Assembly: GCA_001872995.1 (NCBI GenBank)
Contig: MNXO01000019.1
Location: 1-11,182 of the forward strand
Length of the DNA stretch: 11,182 nucleotides
Origin: Bacteroidetes bacterium CG2_30_32_10
GTDB lineage: Bacteria; Bacteroidota; Bacteroidia; Bacteroidales; CG2-30-32-10
Direction: 5' to 3'
The notes below the pieces were generated by a model that was not told where the DNA came from, made no database searches, and worked only from the letters and a program-made list of their open reading frames with translations. Below, piece by piece: positions 1 to 6,933 of this stretch. Numbering within the stretch: the first letter of the stretch is position 1; each line of letters begins with the position of its first letter. Both the position numbers and the translations under genes were made by a program.

Positions 1-82
1 GCAATATTTGTTGTTTTTTAGAATTACTTGATTTACAATGTTTTAAATTATAGAAGTCCCCTTAAATAAAATCTTTTATTTT

Positions 83-598
83 ATGAAAAAACAGTATTTC
101 AAGTATTTGCTTATCTTTATTGGATTAGCATTTTTCAACCTCACGGTGCTAAAAGCACAAAACGAAAAACCAACGATTTACAACATTGATGCCGATGCAA
201 AAACTGATTTGAATAATGCTTTGGATAAAGCAGCCAAAGAAGGAAAACACTTGCTTATTCAAGTGGGTGGCAATTGGTGTAAATGGTGCATCAAGTTTCA
301 TGGATTTATAAAAAGTGATGCGCAAATAGATTCGCTTATCAATGTCGATTATGTTTATTTATTAATCAATTACAGCAAAGAAAATCGCAATTTGGAAATG
401 ATGAAACAGCTTGAATATCCTCAACGATTTGGCTTTCCGGTATTGGTTGTTTTAGATGCAAAAGGAAAAAGATTGCACACTCAAGATTCTGGTTTTCTTG
501 AATCTGGAGAAGCTAGTTATGACCGCGAAAAAATATTAATATTTCTTAAAAACTGGAATAAGAAAGCATTAGATTCTAACAATTACCTGTTAAAATAA
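83..598 (+). CDS. Secreted thioredoxin-fold protein with WCKWC active site
   Basis: A 171-residue protein. Residues 1-26 look like a Sec signal peptide (two lysines, a hydrophobic stretch, then KAQ before NEKP), so it should act in the periplasm or on the envelope. The mature part is a single thioredoxin-like domain: the redox motif C66-K-W-C69 follows the strand LLIQVGGNW, and the cis-proline expected opposite the active site is P119 in FGFPVLVVLD. This arrangement fits the Thioredoxin_7/DUF255-like group of one-domain thioredoxins more than the TlpA/ResA type. The likely role is thiol-disulfide exchange or reduction of an envelope protein; the partner cannot be read from the sequence. It starts at the first ATG after an A/T-rich leader with no Shine-Dalgarno. 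It stands alone, convergent with the kup gene. Fold and motif are well supported; substrate is unknown. Confidence 0.85.
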   Translation: MKKQYFKYLLIFIGLAFFNLTVLKAQNEKPTIYNIDADAKTDLNNALDKAAKEGKHLLIQVGGNWCKWCIKFHGFIKSDAQIDSLINVDYVYLLINYSKENRNLEMMKQLEYPQRFGFPVLVVLDAKGKRLHTQDSGFLESGEASYDREKILIFLKNWNKKALDSNNYLLK

Positions 599-659
599 AC
601 CATGTTGAAAATTAAATAAAAAACCAGTCAAAATATGGTATTTTCTAATTTTAGTTAGC

Positions 660-674
660 GGTTTAGTATAAACC
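660..674. terminator. Small hairpin between convergent genes, possible weak terminator
   Basis: GGTTTA-GTA-TAAACC is a perfect 6-bp inverted repeat with a 3-base loop, followed on the + strand by ATTTATTTATT. It lies in the 85-base gap between the ends of the thioredoxin gene and the kup gene, where a terminator is expected. The stem is short and A/T-rich and the U-tract is interrupted, so this is only a candidate. Confidence 0.3.
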
Positions 675-683
675 ATTTATTTA

Positions 684-2645
684 TTAATCTTTCTTCGATT
701 CTAATCGTTTAAGCTCCATTTGTATTTCCTTTTTAGAAATTAAAGGAACTGACTCGACGGTAACATTACTCGTGTCAAGCCCGTATGCTTTTACATCGGT
801 AATACCCAGTTGTTTCATAAAAGCATAAATATCCATTATAAATTGTTCGTAGGCAGAAAAATCGAAATCATAATTTTGAATACGGTCAATAACTACAAAG
901 CGAAAATCGCTCATTATACCATACTTTCTTAATGATTTGAAACGACTGGTAACATCAATCTCTTTATTTTTAACCATATCGTCAATAACCTGCTTGAAAA
1001 ACAAGTTTATTTTAGGCTCTACTTTAAATCCAATATAAAAATCAACACGATAAATAATGTCTGGCACAATTGCATTTACTTTATAATCCATTCTGTGGGG
1101 GTCGTCCACATTAAACACATGGAGAAACCAATACACGTCAGCCCTTTTGGGTTGTTTATTGATTAAAGAATAAAGAATTTTACATTCAATTTCTTTGGGT
1201 GAATAAGATTGGGTTATATAAACCAAATTGGATGAAAACTTTGGTATTTCTACATCTTTTGATAAATCTTTGATAACATCTATATATCTATCCATTTTTT
1301 CATAGGCATAAAACCTGTTTTTGATTTTTCTGCCTCTAAACCAAATAAACATAATAATAAATAAAATACCGGCCATCATTACAGTAAACCAACCTCCATA
1401 AAGAAATTTTTGAAGATTAGCAACCAAAAATGATATTTCTATGGTAAGATAAACTGAAATAAAAAGGGAAATGATCGACCAATGGATGCGCTTAAAATAT
1501 AAATAAAAACTAATTAAAACAGTGGTCATTAACATGGTTATATTGTTTGATAAACCATAAGCAGCTTCCATTTTGGATGATTCCTGAAAAAAAATCACAA
1601 CAAAAACGCAAGAAGCCCATAAAATCCAATTGATGCTAGGAATATATCTTTGTCCCTGAATAGTTGTTGGGTAGTTTATTTTTACTTTAGGCCAGAAATT
1701 AAACTGAATTGCTTCGCTTATAAGGGTATAAGAGCCACTTATAAGAGCTTGACTAGCAATGATAGCTCCAAATGTAGCTACAATGATTCCTATGACCAAA
1801 AACCAATCGGGCATTATGGTAAAAAAAGGATTGGGGCTTTCTACCAATAGCTCCTGATGAGTTAATACCCATGCCCCTTGACCTAAATAATTTAAAATAA
1901 GACAAATTTTAACATATATCCATGAGATTCTAATATTTTGAATTCCACAATGTCCTAAGTCTAAATACAAAGCTTCTGCACCAGTAGTACATAGGAAAAC
2001 AGCCCCAAGTATAAAAAATCCACCTGGATACTGAACCAATAATTTTACTGCATAATATGGATTGAATGAATTAAATATTTGTGGAAAATGAACAATTTGT
2101 GATAAACCAAGTAATGCTAACATTAGAAACCAAATAAACATAATAGGTCCAAAGGATTCGCCCAATAAATTAGTTCCAAATTGCTGTACAATAAATAAAG
2201 CGGTTATGATTATTAATACAATAGGGATAATAGGAATATTTGGGTTTAGTATCTTAAGACCTTCAATAGCAGAAACTACAGTAATGGAAGGTGTAATAAT
2301 ACCATCAGCGAGTAAAGTACTTCCACCAATAAGAGCAAAAACAAAGACCCATTTTACTTTTCTGCGAATAAGGGCATATAAAGAGAATATTCCTCCTTCT
2401 CCCTTATTATCAGCTTTTAAGGTAATAATAATATATTTTAAAGTGGTTTGTAAGGTAAGTGTCCAAATTATACAAGAAATAGCTCCAAGAATAAAATCAA
2501 CTTCCACATGGGTTGCTCCACCTATTATTGCCCTCATCACGTATAATGGAGATGTTCCAATATCGCCATATACAATACCTAGCGTAATAATTAACCCTAC
2601 TAAACTTAATTTAGAAGTAAAATTTTGTTTGTGTGCTATTTTCAT
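684..2645 (-). CDS. kup: Kup-family potassium uptake permease
   Basis: A 653-residue integral membrane protein of the KUP/HAK/KT potassium transporter family (E. coli Kup is 622 residues), expected to import K+ across the inner membrane, probably in symport with H+. Family hallmarks are present: GIVYGDIGTSPLYV at residues 23-36, ADNKGEGGIFSLYAL at 78-92 and DGIITPS at 114-120. About twelve hydrophobic segments fill residues 14 to about 435; a hydrophilic cytoplasmic C-terminal domain of about 215 residues follows, as usual for the family. The ATG at 2645 is the only reasonable start: the same frame has a stop a few codons upstream. A GAGGAGGA sequence and a -7 box lie in front. It is divergent from the small repeat-protein gene at 3022 and apparently monocistronic. 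I see no K+-sensing riboswitch of the ydaO type in the leader, which is too short for one. Confidence 0.96.
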   Translation of the reverse strand: MKIAHKQNFTSKLSLVGLIITLGIVYGDIGTSPLYVMRAIIGGATHVEVDFILGAISCIIWTLTLQTTLKYIIITLKADNKGEGGIFSLYALIRRKVKWVFVFALIGGSTLLADGIITPSITVVSAIEGLKILNPNIPIIPIVLIIITALFIVQQFGTNLLGESFGPIMFIWFLMLALLGLSQIVHFPQIFNSFNPYYAVKLLVQYPGGFFILGAVFLCTTGAEALYLDLGHCGIQNIRISWIYVKICLILNYLGQGAWVLTHQELLVESPNPFFTIMPDWFLVIGIIVATFGAIIASQALISGSYTLISEAIQFNFWPKVKINYPTTIQGQRYIPSINWILWASCVFVVIFFQESSKMEAAYGLSNNITMLMTTVLISFYLYFKRIHWSIISLFISVYLTIEISFLVANLQKFLYGGWFTVMMAGILFIIMFIWFRGRKIKNRFYAYEKMDRYIDVIKDLSKDVEIPKFSSNLVYITQSYSPKEIECKILYSLINKQPKRADVYWFLHVFNVDDPHRMDYKVNAIVPDIIYRVDFYIGFKVEPKINLFFKQVIDDMVKNKEIDVTSRFKSLRKYGIMSDFRFVVIDRIQNYDFDFSAYEQFIMDIYAFMKQLGITDVKAYGLDTSNVTVESVPLISKKEIQMELKRLESKKD

Positions 2646-2660
2646 TTGATTTCAATTGCT

Positions 2661-2668
2661 TCCTCCTC
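2661..2668 (-). promoter_or_regulatory. Strong Shine-Dalgarno sequence of kup, unusually distant
   Basis: On the minus strand the sequence GAGGAGGA precedes the kup ATG. It is a near-perfect anti-16S match, unlike the A/T-rich leaders of every other gene here. The gap from its last base to the ATG is 15 bases, about twice the usual spacing, and no alternative in-frame start lies closer. It may therefore be functional only weakly, or the match may be fortuitous. Confidence 0.4.
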
Positions 2669-2681
2669 AGAAAACAATTCA

Positions 2682-2689
2682 CAAATGTA
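2682..2689 (-). promoter_or_regulatory. Putative -7 box of the kup promoter (TACATTTG)
   Basis: The minus strand reads TACATTTG, an exact match to the Bacteroidota primary-sigma -7 consensus TAnnTTTG. Transcription would start near 2675, just ahead of the Shine-Dalgarno sequence, giving a leader of about 30 bases. A TTG triplet lies 15 bases upstream (2705-2707), closer than the roughly 19-21 bases usual for the -33 element, so the -33 box is weak or absent. Confidence 0.5.
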
Positions 2690-2778
2690 TATCGAAAATT
2701 GATACAATCTAACATCCTATAAAAATAATTTTATCAATGTAACTTTTTTTTTAAACAAGCCGTCTTATTTTCAAAATA

Positions 2779-2789
2779 ATTATTTAATC
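2779..2789. repeat. 11-bp direct repeat, left copy (target-site duplication)
   Basis: ATTATTTAATC here is repeated exactly at 3002-3012, immediately outside the two ends of the inverted-repeat element at 2790-3001. Exact abutment to both TIRs is what a target-site duplication looks like; a duplication of about 9-13 bp is typical of IS4-family transposition. Confidence 0.7.
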
Positions 2790-3001
2790 ACTATTGTCCG
2801 ATAAAAAAAATGTTACGTACCTACGGCAGGTAAAATATTTCGGCTATGCTTATTCTACCGACCTTTTGTCCATATAGGGACAAGATATTGGTGGAATTTA
2901 TTATCAACAAAAAACTAAAGCCCCATAGGTGGCTTAAGTGTATAAAAACATTGATATGATTACGATTTAAAAATTTTTACTTATTTTTATCGGACAACAA
3001 T
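2790..3001. mobile_element. 212-bp MITE-like or deletion-derived IS remnant
   Basis: The ends are imperfect inverted repeats: the left end reads ACTATTGTCCGATAAAAA and the reverse complement of the right end reads ATTGTTGTCCGATAAAAA, 16 of 18 identical, with 14 consecutive matches. A perfect 11-bp direct repeat flanks both ends. There is no reading frame of note inside, so the element cannot move by itself and would need a transposase supplied by a related full-length element. The core is structured: TACCT/AGGTA (2818-2832), TTGTCC/GGACAA (2866-2883, repeating the hexamer of the TIR), and a longer stem with one mismatch (2914-2939). Target-duplication length suggests an IS4-family parent; that is inference, since no transposase is present. 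The neighbouring IS5 transposase is an unlikely source because IS5 duplications are shorter. Confidence 0.7.
2914..2939. repeat. Hairpin inside the MITE-like element
   Basis: ACTAAAGCC pairs with GGCTTAAGT around the 8-base loop CCATAGGT, with one A-A mismatch in a 9-position stem. It is the strongest secondary structure in the element core. No U-tract follows it, so I do not call it a terminator. Confidence 0.5.
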
Positions 3002-3012
3002 ATTATTTAATC
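3002..3012. repeat. 11-bp direct repeat, right copy (target-site duplication)
   Basis: Second exact copy of ATTATTTAATC, directly after the right TIR and 9 bases before the ATG of the repeat-protein gene. Confidence 0.7.
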
Positions 3013-3021
3013 TTTAAAATT

Positions 3022-3450
3022 ATGAAATCAATTAAAATTTACACCATCCTTATTATTATCGCTTTTTTTGGTAATTTTGTTTACGCAAATTCCAGTATTT
3101 CTGACTTCTTTCATAAAGAAAAAAAGTTTAAAACTAATTTAAACTTATGGGAAACTAAGAAAATTTTGAAATATAAACATTTTGCTCCTTTGTTTCCGAA
3201 AGAAATTCCAGTAGAAGAAACAATAACTGTTTATTTGAAAAGTTTTTTTCTACCAAACAATTCTGATAATGAAGTTACAAACCATTATAGCTACTTAGCA
3301 CCTGTTTTACCAACAGAAATCCCTGTTGAAGAAGAAATTACGGTTTATTCATCTACCAAAAACAACACTAATGTTGACCATGAAGAAATAATAAACAAGT
3401 ATAAACATCTTGCACCAGTGGCACCTTATGAAATTTCCATTGAAGAATAG
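3022..3450 (+). CDS. Small secreted protein with 38-residue repeats, function unknown
   Basis: A 142-residue protein I cannot assign to a named family. Residues 1-22 form a signal peptide (MKSIK, hydrophobic core, ending VYA before NSS). The remainder contains three copies of a motif of the form Y-x-x-(F/L)-A-P-x-x-P-x-E-I-x-(V/I)-E-E at residues 51-66, 89-104 and 127-142. The period is exactly 38 residues both times. The first two copies continue into ITVY (68-71, 106-109), then a variable Asn/Ser-rich linker; the third stops right after its EE, which is the C-terminus. There are no cysteines, so no disulfides and no lipobox. A mobile-element remnant ends 20 bp upstream of the ATG, so the gene's original promoter has been displaced or replaced. 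A strong terminator follows. The repeats could be short binding or adhesion motifs, but nothing here identifies a partner. Confidence 0.75.
   Translation: MKSIKIYTILIIIAFFGNFVYANSSISDFFHKEKKFKTNLNLWETKKILKYKHFAPLFPKEIPVEETITVYLKSFFLPNNSDNEVTNHYSYLAPVLPTEIPVEEEITVYSSTKNNTNVDHEEIINKYKHLAPVAPYEISIEE
3172..3447 (+). repeat. 114-bp tandem coding repeat (2.4 units)
   Basis: Units begin at 3172, 3286 and 3400 inside the small secreted protein gene, each opening with TATA(A/G). Exact spacing of 114 bp encodes the 38-residue period. The DNA copies have diverged considerably while the protein motif is kept, which suggests old duplication under selection on the protein rather than recent slippage. Confidence 0.7.
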
Positions 3451-3462
3451 TAATAATAATCA

Positions 3463-3512
3463 TTATAAAAAGAGAAAGGCTGCTTAAATAGGCAGCCTTT
3501 CTCTTTTTATAA
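3463..3512. terminator. Bidirectional intrinsic terminator, 21-bp perfect stem
   Basis: The arms at 3463-3483 and 3492-3512 are perfect reverse complements, 21 bp, with an 8-base loop (TTAAATAG). The G/C-rich core GGCTGC/GCAGCC is flanked by AAAAAGAG and CTCTTTTT, so either strand gives a stem ending in a U-run. It sits 12 bases beyond the stop of each convergent gene (repeat protein on +, ribonucleotide reductase on -) and should end both transcripts. Confidence 0.92.
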
Positions 3513-3524
3513 ATGTGATAATTT

Positions 3525-6230
3525 TTATCCACATTTAGAATAGCCACAACTCTTGCATTTTAAACAACCTTCTTGATAGATAAGCCCATCAGCATCACCG
3601 CAAGATGGACAAGTACGGTCAACAGCTTTGGTTCCGTCTGGTATAAATTTCTTTAGCGCTCTTTCAACACCGTTTTTCCAAGTGTTTATAGATTCTGTAT
3701 CGAGTTTAAGGTTAGATATTAAATCTACTACAAAAGGCAAAGCCATTCCTTGCCTAAGAATACCAGAGATTAATTTTGCATAATTCCAAAATTCTTTATC
3801 AAACAAGCGAGAAAGTCCTTCTATGGTGATTTTATAGCCTTGTTTGTCTTCAAATTGAAAATCGTAACGTGTAGTTCCATCGTCTGCTTTGTTTTTTAGC
3901 ACCCATCCTTTTTGAATGTTAGCGGGCACGTAAAAATCTTCGGCTTTCCCTGTAAATATTTCGTATGGTCTATCATTTAATAAGCCAACCACGGCTATCC
4001 ACTTTTCATAATCATTTTGAAAACGAACTATTTCGGCTTCTAATTTTTTAGGGCGTTGTGGAGCACTATTTTCTTTAAATTCATCTCCATCATTTCTCTT
4101 AGTATCTGATACTAATACTCCAGAACGAGAACCATCTCTATAAACAGTAACTCCTTTGCATCCGCTTTCCCAAGCAATTTGGTAAATAGACGCAACTAAA
4201 TCTTCTTTAACATCGTTGGGGACATTAACTGTAACACTAATAGAATGGTCAACCCATTTTTGTATAGCACCCTGCATTTTAACTTTTGCCAACCAATCTA
4301 CATCGTTTGCCGTGGCTTTATAATAAGGAGATAGTTTAATAATCTCATTTAGTTCTTTATCATTCATCAATTTCACTTGGTCAACATCATAACCATTAAC
4401 CTTGAGCCATTTCAAAAATTTGTTATGGAAAACATTATATTCTTCCCATGTATCGCCAACTTCATCAGTAAAATCAATGCGCACATTTTTATCATTGGGA
4501 TTTACTTTTCTTCGGCGTTTATAAGCAATTAAAAAAACAGGTTCTATGCCTGATGTAGTTTGTGTCATCAGCGAAACACTTCCTGTTGGAGCAATTGTTA
4601 GCAATGCAATATTCCTTCTACCGTATTTTTTCATATCTTCAATCAGGGTAGGGTCGGCTTCTTTGATACGATTGATAAATGGATTGTTTTTTTCTCTGTC
4701 ATAATTAAAAACTGCAAAAGCACCTCTTTCTTTAGAAAGTTTAACAGAAGCTCTGTAGGCTTCAATAGCGAGTAATTTATGAACTTCTACGGAGAAGTTA
4801 GTAGCTTCATCGGAACCATAGCGACAGCCAAGAGCTGCGAGCATATCGCCTTCAGCGGTGATGCCTATTCCTGTTCTTCTTCCTTCAACACATTTTTGGC
4901 GTATATTGTGCCATAAGTTAGTTTCTGTTCTTTTAACTTCAAGGGTTTCTGGGTCATCATTGATTTTTTGGAGGATTTTATCCACTTTTTCTAATTCTAA
5001 ATCAATAATATCATCCATCATACGCTGTGCATAACCAATATGTTTGATGAATAGCTCCGAGTCGAAATTTGCTTCTTTGGTAAATGGCTTATCAACGTAA
5101 TTATATAAATTTATTGCAAGTAAACGACAACTATCATAAGGACATAAAGGAATTTCACCACAAGGGTTTGTAGAAACTGTTTTAAATCCTAAATCTGCAT
5201 AGCAATCAGGAACAGATTCTCTGATAATAGTATCCCAAAAAAGGATTCCTGGTTCAGCTGATTTCCAAGCATTGTGAACTATTTTATTCCATAGTAGTTT
5301 GGCATTTGTTTTCTTTGAATAAGTAGGGTTTGCTGATTCTATGGGATATTGTTGTACAAAATCTTCATCATTAATGACTGATTGCATAAAGTCATCGGTA
5401 ATTTTAACCGAAACATTAGCACCAGTAACTTTTCCCTCTTCGAGTTTTGCGTCTATAAATTTTTCAGAGTCAGGGTGTTTAATGGAAACACTTAACATTA
5501 AAGCCCCTCTTCTCCCATCTTGAGCAACTTCACGGGTTGAGTTTGAATATCTTTCCATAAATGGAACGATTCCTGTTGAAGTGAGTGCACTATTTTTAAC
5601 GGGGCTACCACCTGGACGTATATGAGAAAGATCGTGCCCTACTCCTCCTCTTCGTTTCATTAATTGTACTTGTTCTTCATCAACTTTCATAATGCCTCCA
5701 TAAGAATCGGAGTTTCCATTATTTCCAATAACAAAGCAATTAGATAATGAGCCTATTTGGAAATTATTTCCTATACCAGCCATTGGGCTGCCTTGCGGAA
5801 TAATGTACTTGAAATTTTGAAGCAAATCGAATATTTCAGCTTCGTTCATTGAGTTTGGATAACGTTTTTCAATTCTTGCAATTTCTTTTGCAATACGCCT
5901 GTGCATATCATCAGGAGTGCGTTCATAGATGTTTCCTGCTGAATCTTTTAGTGCATATTTATTTATCCAAACACTGGCTGCTAAAGTATCGCCTTTAAAA
6001 TATAAAGTTGTTTGTTCTAAAACTTCCTCAAATTTGTAGGTTGCAATAGGTTGTTTTTTCACTTCTTCTTTATAAATTGGTTGTTCGGTTTGTTTATTTT
6101 TCATTTGCACTGCTTGTTTGGCTTCCATCTCTGGTAGGTTAATTTTATTCCTACTCTCCAAGAGATTTTCATATCCGCTATCTTTACTTTCGATATCTAT
6201 TTGCGTTTGTTTCGTTGGATTTGTTTCCAT
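3525..6230 (-). CDS. nrdJ: Adenosylcobalamin-dependent (class II) ribonucleotide reductase
   Basis: A 901-residue cytoplasmic enzyme that reduces ribonucleotides to deoxyribonucleotides using a B12-derived thiyl radical, so it works with or without oxygen. The catalytic set is complete: redox cysteine C165 in SLSNC; N355, radical cysteine C357 and E359 in NPCGE; and redox partner C368, eleven residues after C357 as in class II enzymes. Other family motifs are RRGGVGHDLSHIRPGG (193-208) and APTGSVSLM (548-556). The C-terminus is a zinc-ribbon-like tail, CPSC (874-877) and C889/C892/C895, ending CGYSKCG; such tail cysteines relay electrons to the active site in this family. The first 60 or so residues are hydrophilic, rich in Lys/Glu/Gln, and hold no ATP-cone; an internal start at Met35 or Met43 is possible but the upstream ATG is kept. 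No B12 riboswitch precedes it. It is separated by 259 bases from the next gene upstream and so probably has its own promoter. Confidence 0.96.
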   Translation of the reverse strand: METNPTKQTQIDIESKDSGYENLLESRNKINLPEMEAKQAVQMKNKQTEQPIYKEEVKKQPIATYKFEEVLEQTTLYFKGDTLAASVWINKYALKDSAGNIYERTPDDMHRRIAKEIARIEKRYPNSMNEAEIFDLLQNFKYIIPQGSPMAGIGNNFQIGSLSNCFVIGNNGNSDSYGGIMKVDEEQVQLMKRRGGVGHDLSHIRPGGSPVKNSALTSTGIVPFMERYSNSTREVAQDGRRGALMLSVSIKHPDSEKFIDAKLEEGKVTGANVSVKITDDFMQSVINDEDFVQQYPIESANPTYSKKTNAKLLWNKIVHNAWKSAEPGILFWDTIIRESVPDCYADLGFKTVSTNPCGEIPLCPYDSCRLLAINLYNYVDKPFTKEANFDSELFIKHIGYAQRMMDDIIDLELEKVDKILQKINDDPETLEVKRTETNLWHNIRQKCVEGRRTGIGITAEGDMLAALGCRYGSDEATNFSVEVHKLLAIEAYRASVKLSKERGAFAVFNYDREKNNPFINRIKEADPTLIEDMKKYGRRNIALLTIAPTGSVSLMTQTTSGIEPVFLIAYKRRRKVNPNDKNVRIDFTDEVGDTWEEYNVFHNKFLKWLKVNGYDVDQVKLMNDKELNEIIKLSPYYKATANDVDWLAKVKMQGAIQKWVDHSISVTVNVPNDVKEDLVASIYQIAWESGCKGVTVYRDGSRSGVLVSDTKRNDGDEFKENSAPQRPKKLEAEIVRFQNDYEKWIAVVGLLNDRPYEIFTGKAEDFYVPANIQKGWVLKNKADDGTTRYDFQFEDKQGYKITIEGLSRLFDKEFWNYAKLISGILRQGMALPFVVDLISNLKLDTESINTWKNGVERALKKFIPDGTKAVDRTCPSCGDADGLIYQEGCLKCKSCGYSKCG

Positions 6231-6489
6231 TTATGATTATATGTTTTTGAAATTTAAAATTGAAAAATTCAGAATATCCTTAATAACAACCTTGTATCAA
6301 ATGTTGCTAAAATTTTATTTTATGTTGCTAAAGTATATATTGATAAAATAACTACCAAGTGGTTTTTATTAACAATGAACGTTAATAATTATTTATTGAA
6401 CATAAATTGCTGACTGCAAACAAAATAAATAGAAAATAAAGTAATTAACAACGAATTGTTTATAAAATCAATTAAGTTTGGCACGCTAA
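6231..6489 (-). promoter_or_regulatory. Leader/promoter region of nrdJ with paired 11-mers and an inverted repeat
   Basis: This A/T-rich gap carries no gene. On the + strand ATGTTGCTAAA occurs at 6301-6311 and again at 6322-6332, exactly 21 bp (two helical turns) apart. Further upstream of nrdJ is a perfect 8-bp inverted repeat, TTATTAAC (6366-6373) and GTTAATAA (6381-6388), with 7 bases between. The minus strand reads AACATTTG at 6298-6305, one mismatch from the TAnnTTTG -7 box, overlapping the proximal 11-mer, which would give a leader of about 60 bases. Direct repeats overlapping a promoter suggest a regulator site, but they do not match the NrdR box consensus. Confidence 0.4.
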
Positions 6490-6503
6490 TTATGCATGCC
6501 AAA
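6477..6503 (-). terminator. Hairpin spanning the stop codon of the YhbP-like gene
   Basis: TTTGGCACGC (6477-6486) and GCATGCCAAA (6494-6503) form a 10-bp stem with one G-U pair on the minus-strand RNA and a 7-base loop that contains the TAA stop. The downstream minus-strand sequence, CTTAATTGATTTT, is not a clean U-run, so termination here may be weak. Position at the end of the three-gene cluster supports it. Confidence 0.4.
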
Positions 6504-6915
6504 AAAGTTTTTTCCCAAATCCAAGTCGGTTATCTGTCATTTTTATGAAATCTGGTTCAAATTTCCATAAATGCAACGCTGCCAAACGAGCAATGGGAAA
6601 TTTCTTTATATACGTTTTTTTTGCAATAGCTAATTGTTCGCCAACTAAATCGCTCGTTATACCAGTAATTTGAATACCTCTTATTTTGCCAACCATAGAT
6701 GTTTCGAGTGCAATTGATACTGCCGTATAGTTTTGTTTTCTTATATCGCTAATATGTTTGGTATCCTCATCAGACGTGAATACGAAGCAGTTTAGTTGTT
6801 CTAAATATACGTAAAAACAAGTGCAACAATAAGGTTTGTTATCGTTTACCGTTGCAAGTGTAAGCACATGATGTTCATTTATAAACGCAAGAATTCGTTT
6901 ATCAATTTCATTCAT
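6490..6915 (-). CDS. yhbP: YhbP-like (UPF0306) flavin split-barrel family protein
   Basis: A 141-residue cytoplasmic protein close in length to E. coli YhbP (about 147 residues), which belongs to the pyridoxamine-phosphate-oxidase-like FMN-binding split-barrel fold. The recognisable family features are LTLATVNDNKPYCCTCFYVY near the N-terminus (residues 18-37), IRGIQITG (75-82 region), KKFPIARL (about 104-111) and the C-terminal signature TDNRLGFGKKLFW. Its biochemical role is not established in the family; flavin binding is expected from the fold and not shown by the sequence. It begins 18 bases after the stop of the OmpA-type lipoprotein gene and is the last gene of the cluster starting with exodeoxyribonuclease III. 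No Shine-Dalgarno is seen. Assignment rests on the C-terminal motif and length; a more distant PPOX-family label would be the alternative. Confidence 0.82.
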   Translation of the reverse strand: MNEIDKRILAFINEHHVLTLATVNDNKPYCCTCFYVYLEQLNCFVFTSDEDTKHISDIRKQNYTAVSIALETSMVGKIRGIQITGITSDLVGEQLAIAKKTYIKKFPIARLAALHLWKFEPDFIKMTDNRLGFGKKLFWHA

Positions 6916-6933
6916 AGAAATAAGATGAATTAA

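Noticed and set aside
2206..2649. Plus-strand open frame of 147 codons inside kup
   Set aside because: It is antisense to the highly conserved N-terminal part of the transporter and has no leader or recognisable composition; a shadow frame.
2790..3001. Structured non-coding RNA or riboswitch
   Set aside because: The hairpins are better explained by the TIR and target-duplication evidence for a mobile element; no aptamer-like motif was recognised.
6298..6332. NrdR boxes controlling nrdJ
   Set aside because: The repeated 11-mer lacks the palindromic NrdR-box pattern and the 21-bp spacing differs from the usual three-turn spacing.
6231..6489. Cobalamin riboswitch upstream of the B12-dependent reductase
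   Set aside because: No B12-box-like sequence or multi-helix G/C-rich structure is present in this A/T-rich leader.
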